A DNA stretch of 64,000 nucleotides from Batkoa obscura. Lineage: Eukaryota; Entomophthoromycota; Entomophthoromycetes; Entomophthorales; Batkoaceae. The translations under genes and the position numbers were made by a program. The stretch lies in the NCBI GenBank assembly GCA_030770535.1, contig JASVEC010000080.1:18332-82331 (forward strand), written 5' to 3'. Numbering within the stretch: position 1 is the first letter of the stretch; each line of letters opens with the position of its first letter. The notes under the pieces are model-generated. The model was given only the letters and a program-made list of their open reading frames with translations, was not told the origin of the DNA and did not search any database. Below are positions 46,750-58,819 of this stretch, one piece after another.

Positions 46750-48870
46750 AAGCTCAAAAAAGTCAGGGCAAACGGGTAATAGAACATCATGCTAAGTAAA
46801 CTTAGTTCTTATGGTCTTTGATCTAGAAGTTTATGTGGATGCTGATGCTGCCAAAATTCTAGCAAAAGAGAGAAGACATGCTAAATAAGGTATATGAATT
46901 ACTCATAAAAGGTAGGTAGGTTTGATTTTATTAGTTATCTAATTCTCACAATTAAATTGGCTTGTGAAGGAGCATCAGGTAAAGAATTCCTTGGTATCCA
47001 ACATAAGCTTGTGGATAAATTGAATATATATTCATTTTTAACTTATTAATAGATACTTATTAGAGTGCTTCAATCCTCAAGTAAGCTTGAAAATCCTATT
47101 CAAAAGGAGAATTTGTATTCAGGTAAACGAATAAAAGCAATAGGGGTATATTCAAATAATTGGAGCAAGCGGATCATTGCTGAGTTAGAAATTTGCTCTA
47201 TAAACTATATAATAATGGAGTTATGTGGTTTTTATGGAAAAGATAAACTGGGCTATATCGCTGATCGCCCAGAAATTGAAACCCTAGTCTTAAATTATTA
47301 TAAGTTGTTGTTTTTATAGAAAAATAAGGCTGACTTACAGCAGATTAAGTTACTGATTTATATTAATCAAGTTGGTAATCGAGAGGATGAACCTGCTTGT
47401 CACATTAGAAAAAAAACTATCAAAGTAACACTGGTTTCTTTTGACAAAGTAGAAGCCATAAAAAAAGACAACTCATTTATCCAGACCCTTCTAAACTAGA
47501 CTCTACCTATGTTATCGTCTATATTCCTGGTATTACTAGTCCATCTAGAGAGGTAATTACAATTAATTTAAGCTATTTGGATTTCTTATCGAGTAGACAA
47601 GAAATTTTTGGGAACCAAATCTCTTTATTACCTATCTGTGTATACATTTAGCTCATGTTTATAAAAAATTTAATTCGATGTATACTATCTACTGCCAAGG
47701 CAAAGTAGAGTCAATCAAAGTGCTGTTTCTAATCTTGAGAGTATACAGCTCCTTTAACTTGTTTCATTAATGATACTCCTTAGATCATTATGAATGATTT
47801 ACAAGTTGGTAAAGGAGGATTGTAACCTTAAGAGTTCCACGTTAGGCTATTAAAACAAGCTATTGGGAATAAACCAGCTAATTATAGAAATGGATTAGAT
47901 GTTAAATCTAAAAAGTATGATTGTTTGTTTGAAAAATATAAAGCATTTTTTGGTGGCCAAGTTCAATTGCTTGGGGTTACCGCTGCACCTATATCATTGG
48001 AAACCTTAGAAGTTGTAAAACTAATTATGTTGGCAGATATAATAAAAGATATTAGTATATTACTGATATGTAAGTTATTATTGAATTAGTTTAGGCTATG
48101 ATACAACAAAAGGATCAGTTATTGTAATAAGCTATAAATCAGAACTTGATTCAGATAGAGTTGGGTCACTCTTAAATAAATAATTTCATTTTTGATTATT
48201 AACTTATTTCTTACACCCTTCTTACTGTCAATTTAAATTAATTGATATACCAGAGAGGGTATTTAAGTAATGATAAACCAAGCCCATAAGGCAAAGTTTA
48301 TGTTCAAAGTCTTCGTGTATTTCAAGGATATTTTAAAAATGATGAAGTCGCAAGAAAGCATTTAGTATGATAGTTTTTAATTGTAGATGTTGGAATAACA
48401 AATGAAAAAGACATAATACACATTGTTGATGGAAGATATTATATGTATAAGTTGGATAGCAATGCTTTATAACATCATTCTTAGTTATAGATATTAACAG
48501 TTTTTAGCTTATCATGTATTGCCCGAAAGAACAGAGAAAGTTACCAATTCTCATAACTTAATTTACAGTCTTTTGTATATGCTCAGTCTACTGACTATCA
48601 TATGGGGTGAATTTAGTTGTACATAAAGAAAACGATTTTTAAGATGGGTAAAAGAGCAACTAAATGGTTCCAACTTAACTATGGAACAGGTATATAAAAA
48701 TTGTATATTAAACCATTTGTTATCAAATGGGTTAGAGGGGATGTATAAAGATAGAGAGTTTGTCAGGTAACCCACTTTCGAAATTTACTGGTTTTTGATA
48801 GTTACTTCAGCTTTGAAGCCGTTGAGTTTATTCACACTCATCCTATTCCTCTTTACAAAATAAAATTTTA
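46750..48870 (+). pseudogene. Dead long-chain acyl-CoA synthetase gene
   Basis: Fragments of an AMP-forming long-chain acyl-CoA synthetase follow each other in the right order across all three forward frames. In order: SGQTGN near 46760; KAIGVYSNNWSKRIIAELEI near 47130-47200 followed by GKDKLGYI; STYVIVYIPGITSPSRE near 47500 in place of the family TSGTTGNPKG; LAHVYKKFNSMYTIYCQG near 47650; FFGGQVQLLGVTAAPISLET near 47950; FKLIDIPERVYLSND near 48235; FRGYF-like text near 48320; FLRWVKEQLNGSNLTMEQ near 48635; and FEAVEFIHTHPIPLY near 48820. The ATP-binding P-loop is visibly wrecked and stops and shifts interrupt every part. Some intron remnants probably remain. It is the host's own gene gone dead, not a mobile element. 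Confidence 0.75.
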
Positions 48871-49564
48871 AACGATATGTAGGTATCTCTAAAATTTATC
48901 AGTTTACTAATCTACTTTTTAGCTGTGAAATGAAATGCCATGCTATTATTGAAAAGTTCCTACCGATTCTTCAAAAATTTTATTCTAAAATATCACATGT
49001 TATTAAACCCAATGTTGTTAGAAATTCATTTTTAAATATTTATGGAGTTATGGTATTCTTATGCTGATTTACCAATATTACGAGATAAGCAGAGTTATAA
49101 CTTAAGACATTTTTTATATTGGCTAGTGTTGTATTTTATATACATTCATTCTACCTTAATTAAGTAAAAAAAATAGTTTAATAACAAACATAATCCTAGA
49201 AATTAGATCAAAAACATGTACAAAAAGCCGAAATTTAAAAGGAACAATACATTGGCATAAAGGTAAATTCAAAACAAGCGGAAGTATGATAAATTTAATT
49301 TCATAACCTTAAAAAATAAGCCATAATGTAATTTTTTATTCATTTTAGTGATCTGAAACTTAATAAAAGCCCAAAAATAAAAATAAAGGCATTATTACTG
49401 CACAATTTAATTTAGGCTGGGTTAGATTTAAATCTAAATTTTATTTGAGTTTAGTAAGCTTAAATATATAGTATAAAAAAAGAAAATTATAAGAATAAAA
49501 AATAAATAATTGTGTTTTGTTTTTTTAATTGTAATTTGTATATATTTTTCATAAAGTTTAGGTG
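48871..49564. other. AT-rich intergenic region
   Basis: No exon, repeat or RNA gene was recognised between the acyl-CoA synthetase pseudogene and the first 7TM gene. Confidence 0.5.
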
Positions 49565-50449
49565 ATGTTAATACAGGGTTCTAAAACAATAATTATAATT
49601 TCCTCATCAAGTATTTTAGCTAATTTACTAGTGATACTATTGTTAGTAAATCAACCTAGACGTCTATTATATAGTTTAAAAATAATAGCTATAACTACAG
49701 TTGTAGATTTATTAACTTCAATATTATTTTTGACATTCTCGTTACTAAACATATGGGATAAAATCAACACTGATTTCTATTGTCAAGTGATAGGCTCCTT
49801 AAGTCCATTGGCAATCATATTATCATGTTTATTAGTAACTAGTTTAGCCATAGAAAGATATAATGTAGTAAAATACGGGAAAAATATTAGCAAAATCAAG
49901 CTTCTAGCCATCATTTCATTACTACTATGCCCGGTTGTAGTCTTAACTATATTGCTACTATATAATCAAGAGTATGTTCTAGCTCCATCGAGTGAATATT
50001 GTATTGCCAAAAATTCAATACTTGGTTTAGTTTATAAAGCATTAGTGACTTTAATCTTATTAATCTTACTGCCTTTGATAACCTATTATTATATAAAGAT
50101 ATTAGTATTATTAGCCCGGGTCAACTTTGACAACCATGTTGTAATCTACCTAGATAGTATCAATGTTTTAAGCTATTCTATTAAAAAAGAAAATAAGTGG
50201 AATACTACTTGGATATTTGTCCGTTCGATTCTGATTATTTTGGCTTATAATTTGGTCCTAATACCTCTTTTGGTCTCTAGTTTGTGGTCCACAATTGATC
50301 CAAAATCAAAACCGGAGGTCTTGGATCGAATCGGAGCTATTGCCATCTTTCTTATTTTTATTATTAATCCCATCATTATACTGGGGCTTCATAGTACCCT
50401 GAGTAAAGATTTTTATAAATTGGTTTTTTGCAAAAAAGCAAGACAGTGA
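49565..50449 (+). CDS. Rhodopsin-like seven-transmembrane receptor candidate 1
   Basis: This intronless gene encodes 294 residues with seven clear hydrophobic segments. Several features fit class A G-protein-coupled receptors: N20 in TM1, a D/ERY-type triplet E97-R98-Y99 after TM3, a cysteine at the start of TM3 (C73) that could pair with C146 in the second extracellular loop, and N268-P269 in TM7 (IINPIIILGLHSTLS) in the NPxxY position though without the tyrosine. TM5-TM6 are joined by a loop of about 30 residues. It should sit in the plasma membrane and signal through a G protein; the ligand is unknown. A sister gene of similar build lies 3.6 kb downstream. A non-GPCR 7TM protein cannot be excluded. 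Confidence 0.75.
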   Translation: MLIQGSKTIIIISSSSILANLLVILLLVNQPRRLLYSLKIIAITTVVDLLTSILFLTFSLLNIWDKINTDFYCQVIGSLSPLAIILSCLLVTSLAIERYNVVKYGKNISKIKLLAIISLLLCPVVVLTILLLYNQEYVLAPSSEYCIAKNSILGLVYKALVTLILLILLPLITYYYIKILVLLARVNFDNHVVIYLDSINVLSYSIKKENKWNTTWIFVRSILIILAYNLVLIPLLVSSLWSTIDPKSKPEVLDRIGAIAIFLIFIINPIIILGLHSTLSKDFYKLVFCKKARQ

Positions 50450-50579
50450 ACTCATAGTAGAACTTTAAGGTTTTTTCTTAATATAGTAAACAGCCCTTAA
50501 ATAAAGTGTAATTAATTTTAATTTTTAGAAAGGTTTATTAGGATATAATAAAATAATTTAACTTTATAGTTCATGACAT

Positions 50580-52405
50580 TTATATATAAATTAAGTAACT
50601 GAATATCTTGTTTTTTAAATCTTCGGATAGTTCAAACCTATGAATTGAATAACTAATCCACCTTAAAGCTTGTATTGAATCTGCTCTTTGCATTCTAGAT
50701 TTTAACTTTGAAGCTTCAAACAATAAATTAATTAAAGCTAGAGCTCTAGCTTTACAATCTTCAAATAGAGCACTCACTTCTTGGTTACCATCATCTTGAT
50801 TTAGAATATTCAAATAAACAAAGATGGGGTAAATGGATTGTAAGAAATGGGGGAATGGATGTGGTACTTTTGTTTCAAAATAATAGTTGCTATTAAAATC
50901 TAATATATTATTTGAGCGACTGCCATGCATTATAAAATAATAAATAAAGACAATATTCGCGGATCGATACAATACTTGAATTTTATCATAACCAAAATGA
51001 ACCGGAGTAATAAACCCAAGTAATTGAGGGTAATATAAAAATATATATAAAATTGCAATAATAAACTTTAATTGCTTTTTAAATGGTAAATGGGTAACAA
51101 GGTCTTCCTTAAACTCAATCTCAGCTCCCATCTTTTCCAATGCCTGTTCTATATCTTTCCCAATCGGAAACTGAGTTTCTAGCCATTTTAATTTGCTCAA
51201 TGCTTGTTGAAATTCATGTTCTGATAAATTGTATTTTTCACTCGGGATATCTTCTACCTTATAATTATAACCATATTCCATATTAGTTTTTTGAATGTGA
51301 GAAGTAATACTAACGAATACTTCTGTAAACACACGTCCATAAGTAGTGGTATGCATTTCAGCTCTACGAATATAAGGAAGGTTGTCAGTCTCTTTATGAT
51401 CGACGCTAATATTGTTTTGTTGTAAGCTGGGTGGCATTCTGATATTGAATACTTCTGGCGAAAATTTAGAACTTAGGTCTGGGGAGCTTAATTTCAAAAT
51501 TAAAAATAACAACGATAGCCCTTTCCACAATTTTTTTATTTCGTTTTTTTTTATAGTACTGAATCTTATCATTCCTTCTTCACAGTCAAGCGTTTGCAGC
51601 ATCCTTACTGCTGTAATATAATGACCTACTGCTAAATCGAAATCAAATAACGCTATGCAGTTGTAAGTTAAAAAGCCTAAGGCTATGATTGTATCTAACT
51701 CTGGAGCTACATAAGCTTGAGTTAATAATTTCCTGGCTTTTTTCATGTTGTTAAAATATAACTCATTATAATTAGGATCTTCTGGATGGATAGTAAATCG
51801 GGCTAATATAGAGATAAAAGTATAAGAAAGGATCGATGGATTCTTTTTTCTCACTATTCCGTTGACCCTTTCTTTTGATAACCATAAACTATAGACATCT
51901 ATCACGCTTAAAAATACTAGAGCCCCCCTCTCAAAAAATCGGCCATAGTTTAAGCTTAGTTTGGTATCCTTTCCTTTATCTATATTGCTTTTATTATAGT
52001 TTTTATTCATGTTTGAGATGAAATTGAATAGGGAGGTTTCAAAATTACTGATTTGTTGAACTAAATTTTCTTCATTTTCGATTTTCAAACTCTCATTTCT
52101 ACCTTCTTTCAGTTTTTCATAAACCCAAGTAAGATAATCTAACCACGATCAATAAGAAAATTATTGTTATAACGCTTATTCTTCTACTTACCTTTAAACG
52201 GATTAACATCTAACGAATGCCATGCTTTACTAACTTCAAAATAAATGATGTATTTTCTAATTATTCGCTCAAGCTGATCAATTCGAAATTTGATTTCATC
52301 CACTTTACTCCGTATTTTTATCCTGTCTCTACTTTGTCTGTTTGCCTTGGTATTTTTATCATTCAAAATCTGCTCAGCTGTTATTGTTTTGAATGTAATA
52401 TTCAT
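50580..52405 (-). CDS. Regulator with fungal_trans-like domain and basic coiled coil, no zinc cluster
   Basis: Two exons (52405-52192 and 52138-50580) give 590 residues. Residues 20-55 are basic and run into a heptad pattern (KVDEIKFRIDQLERIIRKY), like the linker and dimerisation coil behind a Zn2Cys6 cluster. The rest resembles the middle homology region of fungal Zn2Cys6 regulators: RARKLLT-like KKARKLLTQAY, the LGFLTYNCIALFDFDLAVGH helix pair and AVRMLQTLD. No cysteine cluster is present in the exons, and none could be found directly upstream. The protein may regulate transcription as a partner without its own zinc cluster, or have lost its DNA-binding part. Its stop is 130 bp from the stop of the preceding 7TM gene. 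Confidence 0.7.
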
Positions 52406-54011
52406 TTAAAAAGCATTTTTTATTTTCTCATTTTTATGCAAAAAATTGATTTTTTTGTTGTGCCATTTTGCCCAAAATTATAATAAAGTTATAAAAAATG
52501 GATTGCAACAATATCTTGTTTATATCGAGTTTTAATAATTAAAGAGAAAACCGTCATTAATAATAGTATAAAAAGATGATACATAGAATAAATAAATTCA
52601 AAAGTAATTAAAACTCACAATTTTTTTGTTCTAATTTAAAATATTCAAATCTAAAAAGCTAAATCTTAGCAAATGATGCCATCCATAAAGTAGATAACCA
52701 AAATTTTAAAATTTTAATACTGTTAAATACTTACAGCTATTGCAACTCTTTTGTGATAATTTAGCCTCCTACTTAAGAAAAAAACTTATGCCAAAATATG
52801 GCTAAAATTGGGGATCAGGTTTTAAAAATTGACTATATAAAAAAGTTAATTAAAGTTATCACCAAAAAAAGTTGCAAAATCTGTAAACAAAAAAAAAGAA
52901 CAAGTTTATAAATATTTTTTTAAAATCAAGGCCGTGTCAACTAAGCCATCAATTCTGATGCCAACTTTACTCATATAATTGAGTCTGACTCCTCAAAGAA
53001 GGATGCTCAAATACTGTAGCATGAACAAAAGCATGAGCACCAATTTCTGGTCGCTTATGATCTAAAATATGGTCATTAATTCTATTATTATTTGTGAATA
53101 AATGTTTAGATGAATTCCGATATATTGCAAAAATGGATTTAGCCTTTATAAACTAAGATAACACACAACTTAATTGTGAAAATATAAAAGAAGCCCTAGT
53201 TTACCATCTGCGTTAATATCGTTACTATGAAAAAAGCAGTATAGGCTAATTGATTAAGAGGATGATAAAGCATTTTTCGGTTTGGTTAGCTGTGTGTGAC
53301 TTTTTGATAAAATTAATAAATGTGTACTAATGACTTTAAAATAAGCACAATGAGTGAAATAGTGATTGTTTAATAATAACATATTTAGTAATGACTTACC
53401 TTATTTACTGTTTATATATTTTGAAATTAAGCATTCATAAAAATTAATGAATTAATTAAAAGAGTGAGATGAAATTTCAAATATTTAATTTGAAATTTGA
53501 AGTGAATAAAATTAGTTATAATTCAAAGCATTTTTTGGCTGTAACATTTAACTTTTTAAGCTGGCATATTTATGCTTGTTTCATTTAGGGAAATTACACA
53601 GAATAAAGAGATTTTGTCAAAATAAGGCTAAGTATATAAGTTATAGCTTTTATATATTAACTATTCAATATGTTAATGTAGCAAATATGTGAATCTCGAT
53701 TTATACCATAACGATTTAACTAATTAGTTCTACTTTCGTAAATTAAAAGCTATAGATAAAATAATAGAGTTAAAATAAAGGAACCTCTTATATTAGCTAT
53801 AATTAAAATAAGCATAAAAAAGGTTAAATTTTCTAAAATTTATTTTCAAATGGTGGCACACCTTAAAACAATGCATTAAAAAATCAAATTCATTTAATGA
53901 TTTTAGATACATTAATGCTTTAAAAAACAAAGCTAGCTAGTATATAAACTACTAAAATGTCTCAAAATTTATTTCCACATTTTCTACCTTTTTATTTATC
54001 TATAAAATATC
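52406..54011. other. Intergenic region with one possible coding fragment
   Basis: Apart from the open fragment at 52968-53150 nothing is recognisable. The region contains the divergent promoters of the regulator gene and the second 7TM gene. Confidence 0.5.
52968..53150 (-). pseudogene. Possible orphan coding fragment
   Basis: The minus strand has about 60 open codons ending HKRPEIGAHAFVHATVFEH and a short tail before a stop. It has unusual composition for this AT-rich spacer, with many His, Pro and Arg codons. A CTTAG acceptor-like site precedes it, so it could be the last exon or remnant of a gene. No family is recognised. Confidence 0.2.
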
Positions 54012-54944
54012 ATGTTAAATAAAGTAGGCTTATACGTATGCTTTATTATAATATCTCTTTTAGGAGTTATAGCGAACTCCATCATTCAATTTATCTTATA
54101 TAATTGTCCAAAGCTAACTTTAAACTTACGAATAGTATCCTTAAACTCGATAAATGATTTAATAATAAGTATAATGAGTGTTATATTTTATATTTATTTA
54201 CTTATAGCTGATGAACCGCCAACTGGTTCTTTAACTCAAATCATCGGCGCTTTTTACACTATTTTTATATTCACTTCAGTCACTTTAGTTGGTTTATTTA
54301 CTATCGAGAGGTATCTAAAAGCTTGTTTTAAATATTCTTTGGATATGCTACTTATAAAAATTGTAGTTATTGTGATGGCTTCAGTAATAAGTATCTCGAG
54401 TGTCACTCTAGCAATTTTAGGAGAATATCAATTTGATGGTCAAGAATTTTATCATATTAGTGAAGATGGCAGCTTTGGTAGTTTTGTAAAAATGTTGAGT
54501 TTAACAGTATACACTGTTGTTTTATGTATTATCATCTTTTGTTACATCCATATCAGTATTTCAATCAACAAAAAAATTCGCCCAATCTCCTTTTTTGGTA
54601 TTGCTTCGGCATCATCAATGATTAATAATAAGCCAATTTATGTAAAGCAAACAAAATCTGAAGTTTCACTCTCTGTCGTGTATCGTAGCATCATTATATT
54701 ATTGTTGTATACTTTTTTACTTTTGCCCCAAATTATCAACTTTATTTGGACTGCTGTTCCAGATACCGACCCTACTGATTGGCTACAAGAGTTATCATCG
54801 ATCTTATTAATATTGATTGTTTTAGTCAATCCTCTACTTACTCTTACTTTACATTCTAACTTATCTGGTCGACTTGTTTCCTATTTTTATGGGTCAAGGT
54901 ATTCTACTGGTATATGCAATCCTCGTTTTACAACTCAATCATAA
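54012..54944 (+). CDS. Rhodopsin-like seven-transmembrane receptor candidate 2
   Basis: This intronless gene encodes 310 residues with seven hydrophobic segments. Landmarks are an asparagine in TM1 (GVIANS), the E99-R100-Y101 triplet after TM3 and N273-P274 in TM7 (VNPLLTLTLHSNLSGRL), very like the equivalent stretch of the receptor at 49565-50449. The third cytoplasmic loop (about residues 185-222) is rich in Lys and Ser. Unlike the sister gene it has no obvious cysteine pair for an extracellular disulfide. The two share ERY and the NP...LHS.LS end of TM7 but are otherwise quite diverged, so they are members of a receptor family rather than a recent duplication. Confidence 0.75.
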   Translation: MLNKVGLYVCFIIISLLGVIANSIIQFILYNCPKLTLNLRIVSLNSINDLIISIMSVIFYIYLLIADEPPTGSLTQIIGAFYTIFIFTSVTLVGLFTIERYLKACFKYSLDMLLIKIVVIVMASVISISSVTLAILGEYQFDGQEFYHISEDGSFGSFVKMLSLTVYTVVLCIIIFCYIHISISINKKIRPISFFGIASASSMINNKPIYVKQTKSEVSLSVVYRSIIILLLYTFLLLPQIINFIWTAVPDTDPTDWLQELSSILLILIVLVNPLLTLTLHSNLSGRLVSYFYGSRYSTGICNPRFTTQS

Positions 54945-55018
54945 TAAATAATTTATTTAATTTAAACTTTTAAAAACAAATAAACATCTTAATCTCAATT
55001 TAGTTTCTTGCTTTTTTT

Positions 55019-56115
55019 TTAATTATCAAATTTATCTTTAAACTCTTTAACATTCAATAGTAGCTTCTCGGCCATCACTATCGAATTTGGGAATACCCCC
55101 TCTGGATTTGGATGATCGTTTAAACTTTCTAAAAAACTTTCAATATAGCCTTGAATCGCATTGGCTCTTTTAACAGCTTCTTTAATAGATAGCTTACCAT
55201 GGGTAGAGCGAGGCTTAGGTGGCGGTGAAGGCTGTTTAGATATCAGGGGTGGTGCAGCTATAGTAGAAGGAGGTAGGATAGGTTCAGGAATGATTAAAGA
55301 CTCTATATCATTAAAAAAAGAAGGGGATATGGGTTGATTTAAATGTGTTTTCATAGGAGAAAGTAATTTGATTGGGCTTAATGCTGGTTTTATTTCTGCC
55401 GTTAATTTTGGTTTGTTATTATTCGTTATACCTTTTCTTTTTATATATTGTCGCTTTTGTGGCTTTTTTATAGCTAATAGAGAGTTAGTGTTGATTTACA
55501 TGATATAAATAAGGTTACGTTCTGTTGTCTTAAGTTGTGGTTTTTCTATCTTATAATCATTTTCGATTTCTTTGATTTCAGTTATTTGGTTATAGGGTAC
55601 TTTATTTGTCCTTCGCCCTCTGAGTGTAGTGAACTTTGGTGGCGAGTTCATTTCTTCATTTTGTTTTATATCGTCTTTACTATCTTTCTTCAAATTTTTT
55701 GAAGTTTTAGACTCTGACTTTCTACTCTTTTTGAATTCCGGAAGCTCAGTATCTGATCCTCCTTTTTTATTTTTGAAAGTGTATGCTTTATCTGGCCTGT
55801 ATGTTCTATAAAATAGTTAATTTGTTATTCATTTTTTAAAACTAAATTCAAACCTTGCTGAAGTTCTTTCATTTACCTGATGACTCTCTGGTGAACAAAA
55901 CTCGCAATAATAAATTGATGGCTCATTATTCTCATCAACTCCCATACATCTCATATGTTGCCAAACTAAGCACTCTTCACATTGAATGAATTTTATGTAA
56001 GAAGCTAAATTGTCATTAGGTTTAGATTAGTAAAATCGAAATCAAAAGCATTACCCTTATTTTCACAAACACATCTAACTTGGCCATCTTCGTTCCCTTG
56101 GGATGAGTCAGCTAA
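55019..56115 (-). CDS. PHD-finger protein
   Basis: Four exons are readable: about 56115-56056, 56004-55854, 55805-55519 and 55473-55019, in frame across all three introns. A PHD finger of the C4HC3 kind lies near the N-terminus and is split by the first intron: RCVCENK, then QCEECLVWQHMRCMGV, then YYCEFC. This resembles the finger in Cti6, Set3 and Bye1, which reads methylated or unmodified histone H3 tails. The rest is low complexity: a basic stretch (FKKSRKSESKTSKNLKK), a proline-rich stretch (QPSPPPKPRS) and a C-terminal helix (KEAVKRANAIQGYIESFL). The start is unresolved; an ATG exon near 56190 does not join in frame with the visible donors. It follows 7TM gene 2 tail to tail, 75 bp apart. 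Confidence 0.75.
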
Positions 56116-56803
56116 TTGAGAAAGAGATAAGCATAAATTGAAATTTTTGAAATTGAGAATACATACACATTTTTAGGTAAAAAATCAAAGAACATCTATT
56201 GAATTTTTTACTAAATCATTTTTCTAAAATAATAAGCCATTTCTAATTTGTTGAGAAAAGTTAATTAGAAATTTAAATTTTGAATCCTATTTTTTTGCAG
56301 TAATTAGAATCTTTTTGGTTTTTGCTGCTTTTTATCATTGCTGATTGTGGTGTATAAATTAGTTATTCAACTAAAGTTTATAATACTACAGTTAATTTAT
56401 AACTTCAGCAATTTTCAATAAACTTTGTATATTTTGGCGATTAAGTTATGTATCTAAACCAAATAAATTCCCGAAAATTGACATCATGTAATATTACATA
56501 GCTATTCTTATAAAACTAAGTGTTTTAGTATATGAATATTTACTTAATAAAAGAAACTAATAGCTTCTCAAGTTGGTACTTTTTTAAAGTATATTATTAA
56601 TTAAATCGAAGCTAAATATAAAAAGCGTTTTCACTTGTATTTAAATAAAAAGTATTAAATAATGGCAGGAGTTTTAAAATAAATGCTATTGTTATTATAA
56701 AATGATAATAGGTCGCCTACAAATTATAGCTTTAAATCATTTATTCAAGTATTTTATAGAGATTGCTTAAAGGAAGATAGAGATGAAGATTTATATTGTA
56801 CGC
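56116..56803. other. AT-rich intergenic region
   Basis: Probably holds the missing first exon and promoter of the PHD gene near 56150-56200. Nothing else was recognised. Confidence 0.5.
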
Positions 56804-58379
56804 TCAGATCTTAGTGAACTTGACCTTTAAGTCTTTAGGACTAAATAGGCCTAAAGATGGTAAAATAGGATAGTTATAATGTGGTGAATTCTCGGGTAGA
56901 GAGACATTAAATTCGAGCAACAAAGCTATCAAAAACACTTTTTGCTCTAATAAAGAAAACTGATTGCCTAAACACATTCTAGCCCCATAACCAAAAGTAA
57001 GTAACAAACTGGTCATTTTTTTGTTGATTTTGGTTTTGTTATCTTCAGTCATTAAGAAGCGTTCAGGTTCAAATTCTTCTGGATTTTTAAATAAAACTGG
57101 GTCCTTCATTGCAAGCCCTAAGTGTAACATGATTGATTGATTAGTATCCACAACTAAATTACTTTCTAAGGTAACTGGTCGATTTGGTTTGCGGCTAAGT
57201 ATAGGTACTACTGGTATAGATCTCAAAGTTTCATAAATTATGGCATCTAGATAAACAATTTCATTTAAAATAGTTTGGTTCAAATTTAGGTCTTTCAACG
57301 TGCCCTTTGGTCCCAATACATCTTTTATTTCTTGTCTCAATTTGTGTTGGATTTCCTACTCTTTAGTTAGTATAATAATTATTGCTAATTAATTTTTATT
57401 ACTGGATATTTAGCTAAATAGTATATAGCTGAAGTTAATGTATGGGCAGTTGTGTCATGTCCAGCGATAAAAAATATGATGGCATTATTCTAAAATGTAA
57501 AAAATAAGAAAAGAGTTATATTAAAATGAAACCAGTAATTACTATAATTAACTCATCAGTAAGTCCCTCCAATTCATCATCAGAAGATTGTATCATTAAT
57601 GATAACAGATTGGAACCTTTTTCATTATCATTAGATACAGCCAATTTTTTTCTTTCGTCATCAACTAGTCCTTTTATATAGCTACGAAACTTAGCAGTAT
57701 CACTATATAATTTCATTCTTGATGGAAAGGGAAAGTAATTTAAAAAAGGTAACATAAGAAACAAAGGGTTTAAGATTTCATTCATGAGGTTATTATATAA
57801 GTGAGCCATCTCATTATCTTGATTACTGATAGTATTAAAATCGATATCAAACACAGCTAGCCCTAAGCTATCTAAGGTACCAGCTTTAAAAATTTCCATA
57901 ACCTCAATTTCTTGGTTGCTAGCATTCTGGATTTTATCACAAATTTTATTTGCCACAGTTATAAAAATCTCTAAATCCCATCCCCTTTTAAATGCTGGAT
58001 TAACTACTTTTTTATGTACTTTCCACTTCTTTTTATCCACTTCAGCAATATTTTCTCTTATTAACCCAAAGTCATTCATCATTTCATTCTGATTAATCTT
58101 AACAAAAGTCTCATCATTAAGAAGTATCTTTTTAATGATATCCATGTCTTTTACCAATATAAACCATCGACCTAGAAATATACTTATGAATCGGTTTTTT
58201 GAGAATAAAGGATTAATTAAGAGTTCGTCTCTCAATTGACCGGAGGTTTGAAGTAATATATGATACAGCATCATTAATGTGCTCACACTTGGTAATTGAG
58301 ATACATTTTTATTTAGCCGAAGCTTGAAATAAATGTAGGAAAATAAAAGAATAGTAGATAATAAAATATATAAAATCAT
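56804..58379 (-). CDS. Cytochrome P450 monooxygenase
   Basis: Three exons (58379-57543, 57489-57403, 57355-56804) give 491 residues, a normal P450 length. The N-terminus is a membrane anchor (ILYILLSTILLFSYIYF). The C-helix has the usual Trp/Arg area (KKKWKVHKKVVNPAF). The I-helix oxygen-binding motif is AGHDTT at 288-293, the ExxR pair is E350 and R353 (YETLR), the PERF motif is at 405-408 and the haem-binding loop FGYGARMCLG has the iron ligand C436. It should sit in the ER membrane and use NADPH-P450 reductase. The overall look is CYP4/CYP52-like rather than sterol demethylase, but the substrate cannot be named. All three exons join in phase zero. Confidence 0.92.
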
Positions 58380-58819
58380 TTTTTGACTTTTTCTTTAGAA
58401 TTTATAATATTTCTTTTTATACTTAAACTTTGATATTGTTTTTTAAAACTATACAGTGTTCATGTTTTAATTTATCTTGAATAGGTTGATAGATAAATTT
58501 ATTTTTCAAAAATTCGGATGTCTGTTGCTCCGTTAAGCCAATTATATTACCCCTCAAAATTTTATAGAATTTGAAATGGGACTACTTGAATAATAAAGTG
58601 AAAACTGTTTTAGCTTTAATAGTTTATTTAAATCAACATCGAGTTTAATAAAAATACCGCATTATTCTGAAATCAGTAATAATTTATAAGTATGTTGCTA
58701 GTATTATTTTTCTTTATAAAAACTACATAGCCAACAATATCGGGTCCATTATAAAGAAAGACCTGTGTTTTCCTTTATAGTTAATTCAAAGCTTAAAAAG
58801 TATATTATATTGAGTACAT

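Noticed and set aside
55474-55500. A 26-bp intron (GTAAATC..TTAG) in the PHD gene
   Set aside because: Too short for this genome. The longer intron starting at the GTAACC about 20 bp upstream uses the same acceptor and keeps frame.
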